64,000 nucleotides of DNA from an uncultured bacterium (GTDB taxonomy: Bacteria > Bacteroidota > Rhodothermia > Rhodothermales > UBA10348), in NCBI GenBank assembly GCA_943788505.1, contig CALSQR010000001.1:62001-126000 (forward strand), in the 5' to 3' direction. The position numbers and the translations under genes were made by a program. Each line of letters starts with the position of its first letter. Position 1 is the first letter of the stretch. Shown here in pieces: positions 18,953 to 28,154 of this stretch. Below the pieces are notes generated by a model, which made no database searches, was not told where the DNA came from, and was given only the letters and a program-made list of their open reading frames with translations.

Positions 18953-20319
18953 AGCCTAGACGGATACTTATTATCGGTGGTGTTGCTGCCGGAACAGCCG
19001 CGGCGGCTCAAGCCCGTAGATCGTCACCAGACGCGCAGATCACTCTCATCGACAAGGGAAGTGATATCTCCTATAGCGCGTGTGAAATGCCCATTTATCT
19101 GGCCGGTGAGGTTTCTTCAGCTGACAAACTAGTGCGTTTTACACCTGAAAAATTTGCAGCGACCTACAATGTCGAGGTGCTTACGCATACCGAAGTAGTA
19201 TCAATCGATACTGAACGGCGCAAGGTTCGGATTACGTCGGGACCCGGCGAGAAGGAAACGTCCATACCCTATGATGCCTTGATCCTTGCAACAGGTGCCC
19301 GGGCGCATGTGCCGGACGGCCTGAAATCCGCATCAAAAGACGTATTTGTGCTTCGGGATTTGGAGGATGCGCGACAAATCGCCCAGACATTGGATACTCA
19401 AACTATCCATCATGCAGTGATTGTCGGCTCCGGGTATGTTGGACTCGATGCGTTGGAGTCGTTTCACCGACGAGGTATCCGCTGCACGCTATTTGCATCG
19501 TCTGGACACCTTCTAAAAGGTGCTCTTGATGTAGACATGAGTGATCTTCTCGTTTCGCATCTTGGTGATCTGGGTATTTCTATTCGAAATGACAGGGTGC
19601 AATCTCTGGATGTTGCCCCAGATGGAAGCATCCGCTCCGTCCACACCGCATCAGGTGAACAGACGGGGTGTTCGCTCGTCCTTTTAGCCACAGGAACGCG
19701 GCCCAACACAGCCCTAGGCGAAAAGGCCGGATTGAAGCTCGGTCCCGCAGGCGGATTTCAGGTTGACACCCATTTGCTGACCTCAATGGCAAGCATCTGG
19801 GCCTGCGGTGACGTGGTTGATTTCACCGATGGTGTTACGGGGCAGCCGTTGCACGCGCCGCTAGCGTTGAATGCGTTTCTCTCAGGGCGTGTTGCCGGTC
19901 AGAACGCTGCCAGAGGTGGAACAGGGCGTCCTGCGAGAATGAAAAAGGTTGTTCGAGCAGCTGCCGTCGCAGTTGGAGGGCTGGAAGTTGCTCACACAGG
20001 GTGGTCACTAGAGTCCGCTATTTCAATTGGGCTCGACGCAGTGGCCGTTACCATCCAAAGCAGATCGGCTGCATCGTTAGCTCCGAATAATCCATTGCAT
20101 GTTCGTCTTGTTGCGGAGCGTACTAGTCGTAAACTACTGGGAGCGCAAGTAATCGGGAAAGAAGGGGCCGTGCAGCGAGCAAACGTAGTTACGTCGCACT
20201 TACGGTCCGGATCGACGGTCGATGATCTCTACGACATGGACTTTATCTATGCGCCTCGTCTATCACCTCTTCACGACGCATTGCTTGTTGCAGCTCGTGC
20301 TCTCCAGAAAGATCTCTGA
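18949..20319 (+). CDS. FAD-dependent CoA-disulfide reductase/NADH oxidase-like protein
   Basis: This 456-residue flavoprotein has the FAD-binding motif IIGGVAAGTAAAAQAR at residues 7-22 and a second dinucleotide motif (IVGSGYVGLDALESF, about 165) for NAD(P)H. The single redox Cys lies in SYSACEMPIYL near residue 45, as in CoA-disulfide reductase and NADH oxidase, which use one active-site Cys rather than a CxxxxC disulfide. ATGTRPNT and IWACGDVVDF are the later FAD contacts. The start is a TTG overlapping the transporter stop, and the end overlaps rsmB (TGATG). Its role is probably thiol redox balance or peroxide/oxygen reduction; the substrate cannot be fixed from sequence. Confidence 0.87.
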   Translation: MKPRRILIIGGVAAGTAAAAQARRSSPDAQITLIDKGSDISYSACEMPIYLAGEVSSADKLVRFTPEKFAATYNVEVLTHTEVVSIDTERRKVRITSGPGEKETSIPYDALILATGARAHVPDGLKSASKDVFVLRDLEDARQIAQTLDTQTIHHAVIVGSGYVGLDALESFHRRGIRCTLFASSGHLLKGALDVDMSDLLVSHLGDLGISIRNDRVQSLDVAPDGSIRSVHTASGEQTGCSLVLLATGTRPNTALGEKAGLKLGPAGGFQVDTHLLTSMASIWACGDVVDFTDGVTGQPLHAPLALNAFLSGRVAGQNAARGGTGRPARMKKVVRAAAVAVGGLEVAHTGWSLESAISIGLDAVAVTIQSRSAASLAPNNPLHVRLVAERTSRKLLGAQVIGKEGAVQRANVVTSHLRSGSTVDDLYDMDFIYAPRLSPLHDALLVAARALQKDL

Positions 20320-21659
20320 TGTCATCCAGTTCCACACCATCTACACGACTTTTGGCTGCGCGAGAACTCGATTCAATCGAGCGTCAGAAATCATTTGTTG
20401 GACTTCATAGCGCTCAACGTGCTGAAAATGCGGCAACGGATAGGACAGTGCGGGACCTCGTCTCGGGAGTCGTTCGCTGGCAACGCTATCTCGATTTTTT
20501 GATAGCGTCCTTTTACAAAGGAGATGCGTCTACTCTCGAGCCAGCCATGCGCACTATGCTTCGTTTGGGTCTCTTTGGGCTACTTTTTTCTCGGCAGCCG
20601 GATCATGCCGTGTTGAATGAAACAGTAGAAGCTGCCAAACTGCATGTACGGCCTGGAGCTGCTGGGCTAACTAATGGGATACTGCGGTCGGTCCTTCGCC
20701 GTCTTGATGCGCTTCCAGAACCAGAAGGCACTGCTGCGCATAGGCTTGCTGTGCGTCACTCTCATCCGGACTGGGTTGTTGAGCAATGGCTAAAGCGATA
20801 TCCCGAGACTGATGTACTGGCTCTTCTTGAGCACAATAACCGCCGCCCGGTTTTCGGCCTACAGGTGTTAGATGGCTCAACAGAGGCGCTTGAACTACTC
20901 AAGGAGGCCGGTGCGGATGTGCAACCTTCCCCTTGGATGCCTGATTTCTATCGAACAACGAGCTTGCAGGCCATCATTCGAGCTGGATTGATGGAGGGAA
21001 GCTCACTCATCGTACAGGATGAGGCTGCCGCCCTCGTTGTTGAGGCCTTGGCTCCACAGCCGGGTGAAGATATCCTCGATGTGTGTGCGGCGCCGGGAAG
21101 CAAGACGGTTCAAATGGCCATGAAAGTTGGCACCTCAGGCCATGTCTTGGCGTGCGACATTCATCCTTCACGGTTGGGATTGGTAAAGCAGAATGCTCAA
21201 AGATTACATCTCGATAACGTTTCAACGCAGAAGTCAGATGGAACGCATCTTCCGGCGGAATGGGATGAGCGCTTTGATGCCGTACTAATTGATGCTCCGT
21301 GCAGTGGGTTTGGCGTGTTGTCCAAACGAGCTGACATGCGTTGGAATCGATCAGCGAAAGACATGAAGGAACTGCTGGACTTGCAGAGAAAGCTTCTGGA
21401 TTCGGCTTCCAACGTGGTGAAGCCTGGCGGACGTCTCATATACAGCACGTGTACTATTGAACCGGAGGAGAATGAGAATCAGGTCAACACTTTTCTTTCG
21501 CGCCACCCTGAATTTTCACTAGAACCACTGGGAGACGCTTTCCCTACGGATCTACAAACGCAAGATGGGATGTATGTAAGCTTGCCTCAGCACACGGGAA
21601 TGGACGGAGCATTTGCTGCCAGGCTAAGGAGAAATAACGATTCCTTGCAGGGTTTTTAA
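20319..21659 (+). CDS. rsmB: 16S rRNA (cytosine-967-C5)-methyltransferase
   Basis: This 446-residue enzyme has the two-part RsmB build. An N-terminal NusB-like RNA-binding domain covers about residues 5-140 (including LRLGLFGLLFSRQPDHAVLNETVE). The SAM-dependent NOL1/NOP2/sun methyltransferase domain follows, with the SAM motif DVCAAPGSKTVQMA near 252, the catalytic motif DAPCSGFGVLSKR and the second Cys in YSTCTIEPEENE. It methylates C967 of 16S rRNA. The ATG overlaps the previous stop as TGATG, so it is the last gene of a three-gene coupled run. Confidence 0.94.
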   Translation: MSSSSTPSTRLLAARELDSIERQKSFVGLHSAQRAENAATDRTVRDLVSGVVRWQRYLDFLIASFYKGDASTLEPAMRTMLRLGLFGLLFSRQPDHAVLNETVEAAKLHVRPGAAGLTNGILRSVLRRLDALPEPEGTAAHRLAVRHSHPDWVVEQWLKRYPETDVLALLEHNNRRPVFGLQVLDGSTEALELLKEAGADVQPSPWMPDFYRTTSLQAIIRAGLMEGSSLIVQDEAAALVVEALAPQPGEDILDVCAAPGSKTVQMAMKVGTSGHVLACDIHPSRLGLVKQNAQRLHLDNVSTQKSDGTHLPAEWDERFDAVLIDAPCSGFGVLSKRADMRWNRSAKDMKELLDLQRKLLDSASNVVKPGGRLIYSTCTIEPEENENQVNTFLSRHPEFSLEPLGDAFPTDLQTQDGMYVSLPQHTGMDGAFAARLRRNNDSLQGF

Positions 21660-21702
21660 GGCCTTTCCAATGCGTCATTGCGAGTGCCCGTCGAAACCTT
21701 GA

Positions 21703-21728
21703 TCCCGATAGGGCATACCGGATCGGGA
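21703..21728. other. Hairpin between rsmB and the PorV-like gene
   Basis: TCCCGAT (21703-21709) pairs with ATCGGGA (21722-21728) around a 12-base loop that holds a further AGG/CC pairing. No T-run follows, so termination is uncertain. It lies in the 117-base gap after rsmB. Confidence 0.35.
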
Positions 21729-21776
21729 GGGCGCAATTAGGCGCACGACACTATTTGGGACTCATCGGAGGCCATC

Positions 21777-22868
21777 ATGCAGCAACGAACTGCTGCCTTT
21801 CACATTGCCATTGCGCTCTCCATCTTGATTCTCGGCCTGACGGTTCGAGATTCGACGGCGCAAAAAGTGGCCAAGTACGGAGCCGATTTTCTGGCCGGCG
21901 GGGTAGGTGCACGAGCTCTTTCTATGGGCGGCGCATTTATTTCAGTCACGGATGATGTGTATGCCGGTTTCTGGAATCCGGCTGGTCTGACAGGAGTGAA
22001 CTCGAAAGAGTTATCCTATATGCACGCAGAGCGTTTCGCAGGAATCGTTTCGTTTGATTACGCTGGATTTGCCACACCGTTTTCTGAGAACAGCGTCCTC
22101 GGCGTAACACTGATTCGAAGCGGCGTTAATGACATCAAGAACACGTTGGACGCATGGGATAGTGAGCGAAATCAGCCTCGGCCTGATCCTAGCAGCTCGA
22201 TTACCACATTTTCAGCGGCGGATATTGCCCTCTTTATTGGATATGGCCGAAGGCTGAACGACCGTCTATCGATTGGCGTCACCTCGAAAATCATTCGTAG
22301 GACCATAGGCGATTTTGCTCAGGCTTGGGGATATTCAATGGATGCCGGTATCCAATATCGTCCCGGCGATTGGGCGTTTGGACTCAATATTCAAGATGTT
22401 ACGACCATGCTACAGTCTTGGTCAGTCGATGCCGGGAGTCTGAGAAATATTGAGGAGGTATTTGGTGATGACCTGCCTTCAGGTGGTACGGAGCTCGTCC
22501 TTCCTGTTTTCCGATTTGGCGCTTCGCGAGCCTGGACCTCCAAACGCAACCGCATTCTGGTTGCCCTTGATGTAGACGTAGCATTTGACGGGCAGCAGGC
22601 GAACAACCTTTCGGCAGGCGATACTTCTTTTCACCCTCGACTTGGTGCAGAGTACTCATTCGCGGATATGGTGGCCTTTCGAGCAGGATTTAACCGAATC
22701 CAATCGCTAGAAGGAGAGGGGATAGATATGACGCCATCCATGGGAGCAGGATTGAAGTGGGGACGGGCGGCGCTTGACTATGGTTTTGGGGATTTTGCCG
22801 GACTAGTTTCGGATCTTGGCTACTCGCACAGAATTTCTATTCAATATCGATTCCCGAGCAATCCTTGA
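21777..22868 (+). CDS. PorV/PorQ-family outer membrane beta-barrel protein
   Basis: The 363-residue product has a signal peptide (to about STAQK, residue 29) followed at once by the family signature GADFLAGGVGARALSMGGAF and DDVYAGFWNPAGLTG. Regular amphipathic beta-strands then run to a C-terminal aromatic strand (RISIQYRFP). In type IX secretion PorV is a barrel that binds cargo sorting domains and passes them to the sortase PorU; PorQ is a relative of unknown role. Two type IX cargo proteins occur in this window, which fits. The stop overlaps the glycosyltransferase start. Confidence 0.85.
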   Translation: MQQRTAAFHIAIALSILILGLTVRDSTAQKVAKYGADFLAGGVGARALSMGGAFISVTDDVYAGFWNPAGLTGVNSKELSYMHAERFAGIVSFDYAGFATPFSENSVLGVTLIRSGVNDIKNTLDAWDSERNQPRPDPSSSITTFSAADIALFIGYGRRLNDRLSIGVTSKIIRRTIGDFAQAWGYSMDAGIQYRPGDWAFGLNIQDVTTMLQSWSVDAGSLRNIEEVFGDDLPSGGTELVLPVFRFGASRAWTSKRNRILVALDVDVAFDGQQANNLSAGDTSFHPRLGAEYSFADMVAFRAGFNRIQSLEGEGIDMTPSMGAGLKWGRAALDYGFGDFAGLVSDLGYSHRISIQYRFPSNP

Positions 22869-23875
22869 GCGATTCCGAATTAAAACCGAGCGTTGCTCTC
22901 ATTATCCCCGTTTATAACGAGGAGGAAGTACTTCCGCAATTGATTCGGGAGCTTGAGGTTTTTCGTGCAACGCGTTCAGAGACTATCCGGATCTATTTGG
23001 TCAACGACGGAAGTACTGACTCAACATTCGTGTTGGCCCGAGAGCTGACAACCTCGTTTCAGGGATACGTACTCATTGATTTCTCTCGCAATTTCGGGCA
23101 TCAGCTAGCCGTTTCCGCCGGACTTGAGATATGCGAGGAGGATGCTGCCATCATCATGGATGCTGATCTTCAAGATCCGCTCGCGGTGGCCGGCGAAATG
23201 ATCGATAAATGGCAGGAGGGATCTGATATTGTGCACGGCGTACGTCGCTCGCGGCAAGGCGTCAGCTTTATGGAGCGCATTACGGCTCGTCTCTATTACC
23301 GAGTATTCCGAGCCCTGACGGGTGTGGAGGCACCTATGGATGCGGGTGATTTCAGATTGTTAGCTCGTCCCGTAATTAACGCCTTTGGTAAATTTAAGGA
23401 GCAACAGCCCTACGTCCGGGGATTGATTTCGTGGTTAGGATTTAACCAGGCATCGGTAGAGTTCGATCGGCCTGCTCGAGCTGCTGGTGAAACAAAGTAT
23501 CCGTGGAAGCGGAGGTTGGACCTTGCCTTTGATGGTCTTATCTCGTTCTCAGGTCGTCCGCTGCGCTGGGCAATGCGATTAGGGCTCCTAATTTCTGCTG
23601 GGTCCATTGCCGGGTTATGCTGGGTGCTCCTCACCAAATACATATTCCAGACCGCTATAACCGGTTGGGCCTCATTGATTTTCGTCGCTTTTTTCTTTGG
23701 TGGCGTCCAGCTGTTTTTCCTCGGTCTTGTAGGATCTTACTTGGCCCGCGTCTACGACGAAGTGAAAGATCGGCCAAGGTATGTGATTCGGACTATCCAC
23801 CATTCAGAAGGCGCCTCAAGCGGGAGCAAAGCCGTCCCGCGCGGGTTTGACACACAAACGAGAGAAGGGTCTTGA
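22865..23875 (+). CDS. Family 2 glycosyltransferase with two C-terminal membrane helices
   Basis: This 336-residue protein has a GT-A domain (about 10-230) with ALIIPVYNEEEVLP at the N-terminus, LVNDGSTD, and the metal-binding DADLQDP near residue 99. Two hydrophobic helices follow at about 238-262 and 268-292. This matches the dolichyl/undecaprenyl-phosphate hexose synthases (GtrB, DPMS-like), which load a sugar from a nucleotide donor onto a polyprenyl phosphate. The start is a TTG overlapping the upstream stop, and the stop overlaps tonB. In this company it may supply a sugar for surface glycans or for protein modification; that part is inference. Confidence 0.88.
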   Translation: MSDSELKPSVALIIPVYNEEEVLPQLIRELEVFRATRSETIRIYLVNDGSTDSTFVLARELTTSFQGYVLIDFSRNFGHQLAVSAGLEICEEDAAIIMDADLQDPLAVAGEMIDKWQEGSDIVHGVRRSRQGVSFMERITARLYYRVFRALTGVEAPMDAGDFRLLARPVINAFGKFKEQQPYVRGLISWLGFNQASVEFDRPARAAGETKYPWKRRLDLAFDGLISFSGRPLRWAMRLGLLISAGSIAGLCWVLLTKYIFQTAITGWASLIFVAFFFGGVQLFFLGLVGSYLARVYDEVKDRPRYVIRTIHHSEGASSGSKAVPRGFDTQTREGS

Positions 23876-24633
23876 TGCAGCTGAAGAAAGAGGATATGAC
23901 CGGGTTGGGTGTGAGTGTCGGCCTCCATGTGGTCGTACTCATACTGCTTTCTATGTTGACGGCTGCAGCTTCCGATAAGCAGCAGATGGGATTCCTTGAG
24001 GTAGAATTTGGTCCTGTTGCTGAGGGACGCCCAGTTCGTCAGGCACCAGTCCTAGACGAGCCAGAGCCGGAACCGGAAGAAGAGGCCAGGGAAGAGGTTG
24101 AGCAAACGCCAGTTGCCCCGCCAGAGGAAATCAAGCCAGTAGACCTACCAGACACGGATCTACAAGCACCGGCAGAAGAAGTGATCGATGCACCTGAGGC
24201 TGAGGTTATTGCACCACAGCAGAGCAACACGGAAGAGGAAAAAATAGAAGAAGAGCCCGAACCCGAGCAAGAAGTCGTAAAGCCGCTTGGTAGTGGCGCA
24301 TTGACACCGGATGAAGGCTCAGAGACGGGGGAAGAAGGTGAGTCTAATGAGGACGTTGCCTCCGCACCGTACCAGATCGAAGGGTTGAATCGCTCGCCAG
24401 TCAGCACCCCTATACCACAATATTCCTCTCAAGTAAACGCTCTTATCCGCGTTCGTATCACGGTAGATCCACAAGGCCGAATCATTCAGCGATTCCCGCT
24501 AATAAAAGGCGATCCGAATTTGGAGCGTGAGGTAATGAACGCCCTGCTGCGCTGGCGCTTCAATCCGTTGCCTGCCGAAGCGCCTCGAGAGAATCAGACT
24601 GGAGTGGTTTCCTTCCGTTTTCGACTGCAATAG
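23875..24633 (+). CDS. tonB: TonB-family energy transducer
   Basis: The ATG at 23875-23877 overlaps the previous stop (TGATG). The 252-residue protein has one N-terminal membrane helix (about residues 12-32). A long Pro/Glu-rich periplasmic spacer (about 50-155, with EPEPEPEEE-type runs) follows, and then a C-terminal TonB domain with ALIRVRITVDPQGRI and LLRWRFNPLP. It carries proton-motive energy from ExbB/ExbD to outer-membrane receptors. ExbB and ExbD are not in the window. A receptor-like plug protein is encoded 1.5 kb downstream on the other strand. Confidence 0.88.
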   Translation: MQLKKEDMTGLGVSVGLHVVVLILLSMLTAAASDKQQMGFLEVEFGPVAEGRPVRQAPVLDEPEPEPEEEAREEVEQTPVAPPEEIKPVDLPDTDLQAPAEEVIDAPEAEVIAPQQSNTEEEKIEEEPEPEQEVVKPLGSGALTPDEGSETGEEGESNEDVASAPYQIEGLNRSPVSTPIPQYSSQVNALIRVRITVDPQGRIIQRFPLIKGDPNLEREVMNALLRWRFNPLPAEAPRENQTGVVSFRFRLQ

Positions 24634-24666
24634 GACCGGGCTACCGTCGGCCCGCGCCACGTGACC

Positions 24667-26175
24667 TTATCTCTCCAGCGATTTCAGCCATTGTGCGACT
24701 TCAAGTCCTGCCCAATGCTTCGGGAAGAGACTTGCGATAATGCCAGAGCCGTCTCGAGGATCGTGTCCCAACCCCAAAGGGGTAGAACCGCTGCGCACGA
24801 GTAGTCCGGGCGACTGATCAGTAGATGGGAATATCGCTGAGGGCCTAACCACCTCTCGGCAGAGGAACGGAACAATGTCCTTTTCTTCTAACTCTGCTAC
24901 GCCCGCTGTGGCCATCGAAGCGAATTTGAGGGCAAGTGGTGTGGAAAAACGGGGTTCGCCCGATTTCAAGTTCATTCCGGTCATCCCCACACTCCACTCA
25001 ACGGACGGCAGATGTCCGCGATGCGCGGCCGCTAGGCGCGTGTACTTGCGTCCATCCTCTAGGGACTCAAGCGCTTGAAAGGCACTATCCGAAATGCTAA
25101 ATGCACTCCAGGGAGTTGTGTTGAAGCAGTTATCTGCGCCGTCGGGATCTTTCCCTTTTTCCAAGGCCGACTCGCCTTGTGCACTGCCATCTACATGAGA
25201 CGCTCCTCCGGCCTTGACCATGAGGGCCAAGAAGAACCCTCCTGTATCGTTGGCCTCCGGCCACAGCCTTATGGCGCGATGCATGTCGCTAGAAAACGTT
25301 TTGCCATTCCACTGATCGATCCCTGGGCTGACGCGGAGTCCAGGAAGAACACACGTGGTCAGGTCGACATCCTGCCCTGTTTCGGGTCGCCGCAGTACGC
25401 GATCTACAACCGCTTCGTTTTCTTCCGGGGCAAAGGTGCAGGTGGCGTACAGAATCCGTCCTCCAGGGCGCGCGAGGCGAATAGCTCGCCGCAATAACTC
25501 CTCCTGGAGGTTAGTTAGCCGAGCGCGCTCATCCTCAGATTGTGGGCGCAAAACAGATGGGTGCTTTCGGCAGGTCCCTTCGCACGAACAAGGGACGTCG
25601 GCAAGGACAGCATCAAACCCATCGAACCCGCCTGACTCGCCAGAATCAGCGCTATCGGATAAGTCAGGCTGCTCGCCAGTCAATGGAAATCGTCGTCCAT
25701 CTGTAACAGTTACAGTTACATTTGTGAGGGAAAATCGGTCTTTCAAGCCCCTCAGCACCTGTAAGCGGTTGGGCGAAACATCGTTTGCTACAATCCAGCC
25801 TGTATTGCCAACAGCTTTTGATAGCTGCACGGTCTTATTGCCCGGTGCAGCGCACAAGTCGAGAATACGCTCTCCAAGCTTGGGCGCCAGAGCTTCCACT
25901 GCTGCCATCGCCGCCTCTTCCTGAATTAGAGCCGCACCGGTGAGGAAGGCGATACCGAATTGCTGACCTGGATGAGTAAGCCTCCATGCTCGCTCATTCC
26001 ACTCTGTTTGATGGTGGCCTTCTGATTGGAGACGATGTGATCCATCCTTTCGATCGGGAGGAACCCAGCAGGTGGTAGGCAAGGGGGAGTGGCAGGCCTC
26101 TGTAAAGCCTGCAAAATCATCGACTAAGTGAGCATAACGCTCCAAGAATGAGGTATTATCTGTGCGGCTTATCAC
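24667..26175 (-). CDS. NOL1/NOP2/sun-family (RsmF-like) RNA m5C methyltransferase
   Basis: The 502-residue enzyme has the SAM site LDLCAAPGNKTVQLS (about residue 103) and both catalytic Cys motifs: ADVPCSCEGTCRK and YATCTFAPEENE. These are the hallmarks of cytosine-C5 RNA methyltransferases. It lacks the NusB-like domain of RsmB and has a C-terminal extension of about 170 residues containing a PUA-like LALKFASMATAGVAEL part, as in RsmF/YebU. It probably modifies 16S rRNA. The start is a GTG that overlaps the stop of the upstream receptor gene (GTGA), which ties this housekeeping-type gene to a run of outer-membrane genes. Confidence 0.88.
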   Translation of the reverse strand: MISRTDNTSFLERYAHLVDDFAGFTEACHSPLPTTCWVPPDRKDGSHRLQSEGHHQTEWNERAWRLTHPGQQFGIAFLTGAALIQEEAAMAAVEALAPKLGERILDLCAAPGNKTVQLSKAVGNTGWIVANDVSPNRLQVLRGLKDRFSLTNVTVTVTDGRRFPLTGEQPDLSDSADSGESGGFDGFDAVLADVPCSCEGTCRKHPSVLRPQSEDERARLTNLQEELLRRAIRLARPGGRILYATCTFAPEENEAVVDRVLRRPETGQDVDLTTCVLPGLRVSPGIDQWNGKTFSSDMHRAIRLWPEANDTGGFFLALMVKAGGASHVDGSAQGESALEKGKDPDGADNCFNTTPWSAFSISDSAFQALESLEDGRKYTRLAAAHRGHLPSVEWSVGMTGMNLKSGEPRFSTPLALKFASMATAGVAELEEKDIVPFLCREVVRPSAIFPSTDQSPGLLVRSGSTPLGLGHDPRDGSGIIASLFPKHWAGLEVAQWLKSLER

Positions 26176-28154
26176 TGCGATTCCAATCGAAGGCTAAGTG
26201 TTAAGCGTACTGCGAATTGTTCAATAACTCCAGCTGGATGATGCCCCAGCGTAGCGTCTGGAAGATTGAGGAAAGATACCAGTGTTTTCATCCGCCCGCC
26301 TACAAGATCCTTGCCTACGGTGGCATCCAATACCACTTCTACTGGAATATCCTTTCTTGCAGGCGCTTTGTACTCAGGCCACGTCCAAGGAGATGCTAAT
26401 CCAGCCCGGATATTCCAAGAAAGCCCCCCTTCGCGTTTTTCTGAGATCATGCTCATGATCCGGTGCCTCGGAAAACCGGTTGTATGTCTAAAAAAGACGT
26501 CGTCGCCCATGGACGAGACATGCATAAATTGATAAACCACTCGTACCCGCGGACCATTCATTGACATTCGGTCAAGTCCAATGCTCCGAGAAAAAAGCCA
26601 TCCCTGTCGGCCCGTAGAGAACGCTGTTGTGGGTAGAAGTGGGCCTATTCCAAATGGTTGTTCTACGATTCTGTCAATGAGATTCCATCCTGACATCCAC
26701 CGCCCATCCAGTCGGGCCCAGGCAGTAACGGACTCACTGAGCGGAAGAGATCCGTGCAAGGAGACTCCTATTTCTTGCTCCCGAGAGGGCGGAGGCAGGA
26801 CAGCGATGGTCGATATCCATTCAGCTGGGTCGAACCCCATCGAAACCAACTCCATGAATGCCCCGCTTTCCTTGAATCGCCCAGACAACCATGAGGCCTC
26901 GAGCGCCAATTTTCTACCTGAGTCAGCCGTGAGCGAAAACGACGTGGTGGCAGCCCAATCGAAAGTGGAGGACTCGGACTGCACGCGAGAAGTCTGTCTC
27001 GCGAGAACAGAGAAGCTCGAGGTAGTTGATGATCGGATTACATTTCCCTCTATCCTGCCGAAAAGGCCGTTTTTGGAGATTGAATCTTGATGCTGTTCGA
27101 ACTGATGAGCCCGGTATCCTACCCCTAGGGTCAAAGACTTGGCTTGTGTTCCCATGCGAACCCAGCCTTCTGTTGATACTTCGAGAAGGGTGAGCGAGGA
27201 TGGCAGTTCAATAAATGCCGCTCGGTTGGTGGTTGTAATCCGCTGACCTTCCGCCTCGATGCCGACCTGCCATCTTTGTGCCAAGCGGTGGTTTAGATGG
27301 GCGCGGCCCCAATCTCTGGAGGTCTGTAGAGGCCATTCCCAGCCAGCCGATTCATAGAAAAGCATCCCCTTACGTCGAGAGCTTCCAACCGCCATGTCCA
27401 ATACTGACGATGATGAGCGTCTAGATAGGCGAATATGAGGGGAGAATTGGGTAATCACAGGTTGGACAGGCGCAGCATAGACACGGCGAACACGCCCCGA
27501 GATCCGTTCATCAGTAAGGTGATGGAGGTCGGTTTGCAGGCCGGCAATCATGGTCCAGGTCCCGTTCCCCCATGCTAATCGGGCATCGATGGCTGGTCCG
27601 CTCCGGTCTACATTGGTCGCCGTAGAGTCAAGAAGTTTGGCGGGTCCTGGATCCCCTGTCTCATTGATCAACCCGATGGATGCCCGTGCGACCCATCCTT
27701 CCACCGGCCGCGTGGTTAATCTAAGCACCCCATCAGCCATCCTGCCACCTGCAATAAGACGCCTTCCCGGCTCCCACTGCACGGATGATAAATCGGACGG
27801 GGAAACTGGTAACGACTCTGTGAGGGTTCGGTCCATGAAAAATGCCGGGTAGGACACGCCATCAATAAGGATCGAAGGGCCTTCTCCATGTAGGCCACCG
27901 AGGCCGTACCCCAGCAAGCGCTGCGTGTAACGATCATTAGACCATGCTTCCATTCCGGGCATTAATCGTAGCATTTCGCTGAGTCGTACGGCGCCTAAAC
28001 TGGAGATCTCAACCTCGTCCAAACCGAGATTACTTTGACGGGCGCGAGCCGAGTCAACCTGCGAAAGAGCCCCGAAGAGCAAGAGGCAAACGATACAGAA
28101 GCGACTGCAGACCGGCCTACTCAGGAAGGATGACATGTTGTGCCCTTTCATCAT
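26172..28154 (-). CDS. TonB-dependent receptor plug-containing outer membrane protein
   Basis: The ATG at 28152-28154 overlaps the preceding stop (ATGA). The 660-residue protein has a signal peptide ending near SARAR, then a plug-like domain (about 45-150) with RLSEMLRLMPG, a PSILIDGVSYP segment and GRMADGVLRLTTRPVEG. The remaining 500 residues look like a beta-barrel of alternating strands with arginine and tryptophan-rich turns and a C-terminal VRLTLSLRLE strand. It is shorter than a typical siderophore receptor, and I see no clear N-terminal TonB box. A role in uptake or export of a larger molecule is plausible; the ligand is unknown. Confidence 0.75.
   Translation of the reverse strand: MMKGHNMSSFLSRPVCSRFCIVCLLLFGALSQVDSARARQSNLGLDEVEISSLGAVRLSEMLRLMPGMEAWSNDRYTQRLLGYGLGGLHGEGPSILIDGVSYPAFFMDRTLTESLPVSPSDLSSVQWEPGRRLIAGGRMADGVLRLTTRPVEGWVARASIGLINETGDPGPAKLLDSTATNVDRSGPAIDARLAWGNGTWTMIAGLQTDLHHLTDERISGRVRRVYAAPVQPVITQFSPHIRLSRRSSSSVLDMAVGSSRRKGMLFYESAGWEWPLQTSRDWGRAHLNHRLAQRWQVGIEAEGQRITTTNRAAFIELPSSLTLLEVSTEGWVRMGTQAKSLTLGVGYRAHQFEQHQDSISKNGLFGRIEGNVIRSSTTSSFSVLARQTSRVQSESSTFDWAATTSFSLTADSGRKLALEASWLSGRFKESGAFMELVSMGFDPAEWISTIAVLPPPSREQEIGVSLHGSLPLSESVTAWARLDGRWMSGWNLIDRIVEQPFGIGPLLPTTAFSTGRQGWLFSRSIGLDRMSMNGPRVRVVYQFMHVSSMGDDVFFRHTTGFPRHRIMSMISEKREGGLSWNIRAGLASPWTWPEYKAPARKDIPVEVVLDATVGKDLVGGRMKTLVSFLNLPDATLGHHPAGVIEQFAVRLTLSLRLESQ

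Noticed and set aside
21671-21700. Resemblance to the dispersed CGTCATTGCGAG palindromic repeats
   Set aside because: Only the first dozen bases match, and the rest does not form the expected palindrome.
24039-24407. Minus-strand Ser-rich frame of 122 residues
   Set aside because: It is the reverse reading of the Pro/Glu-rich spacer of TonB.
25355-25924. Plus-strand frame of 189 residues
   Set aside because: Antisense to the catalytic core of the RsmF-like methyltransferase, with no recognisable features.
26581-27090. Plus-strand frame of 169 residues
   Set aside because: Antisense to the barrel region of the plug-receptor protein, with no start signal.
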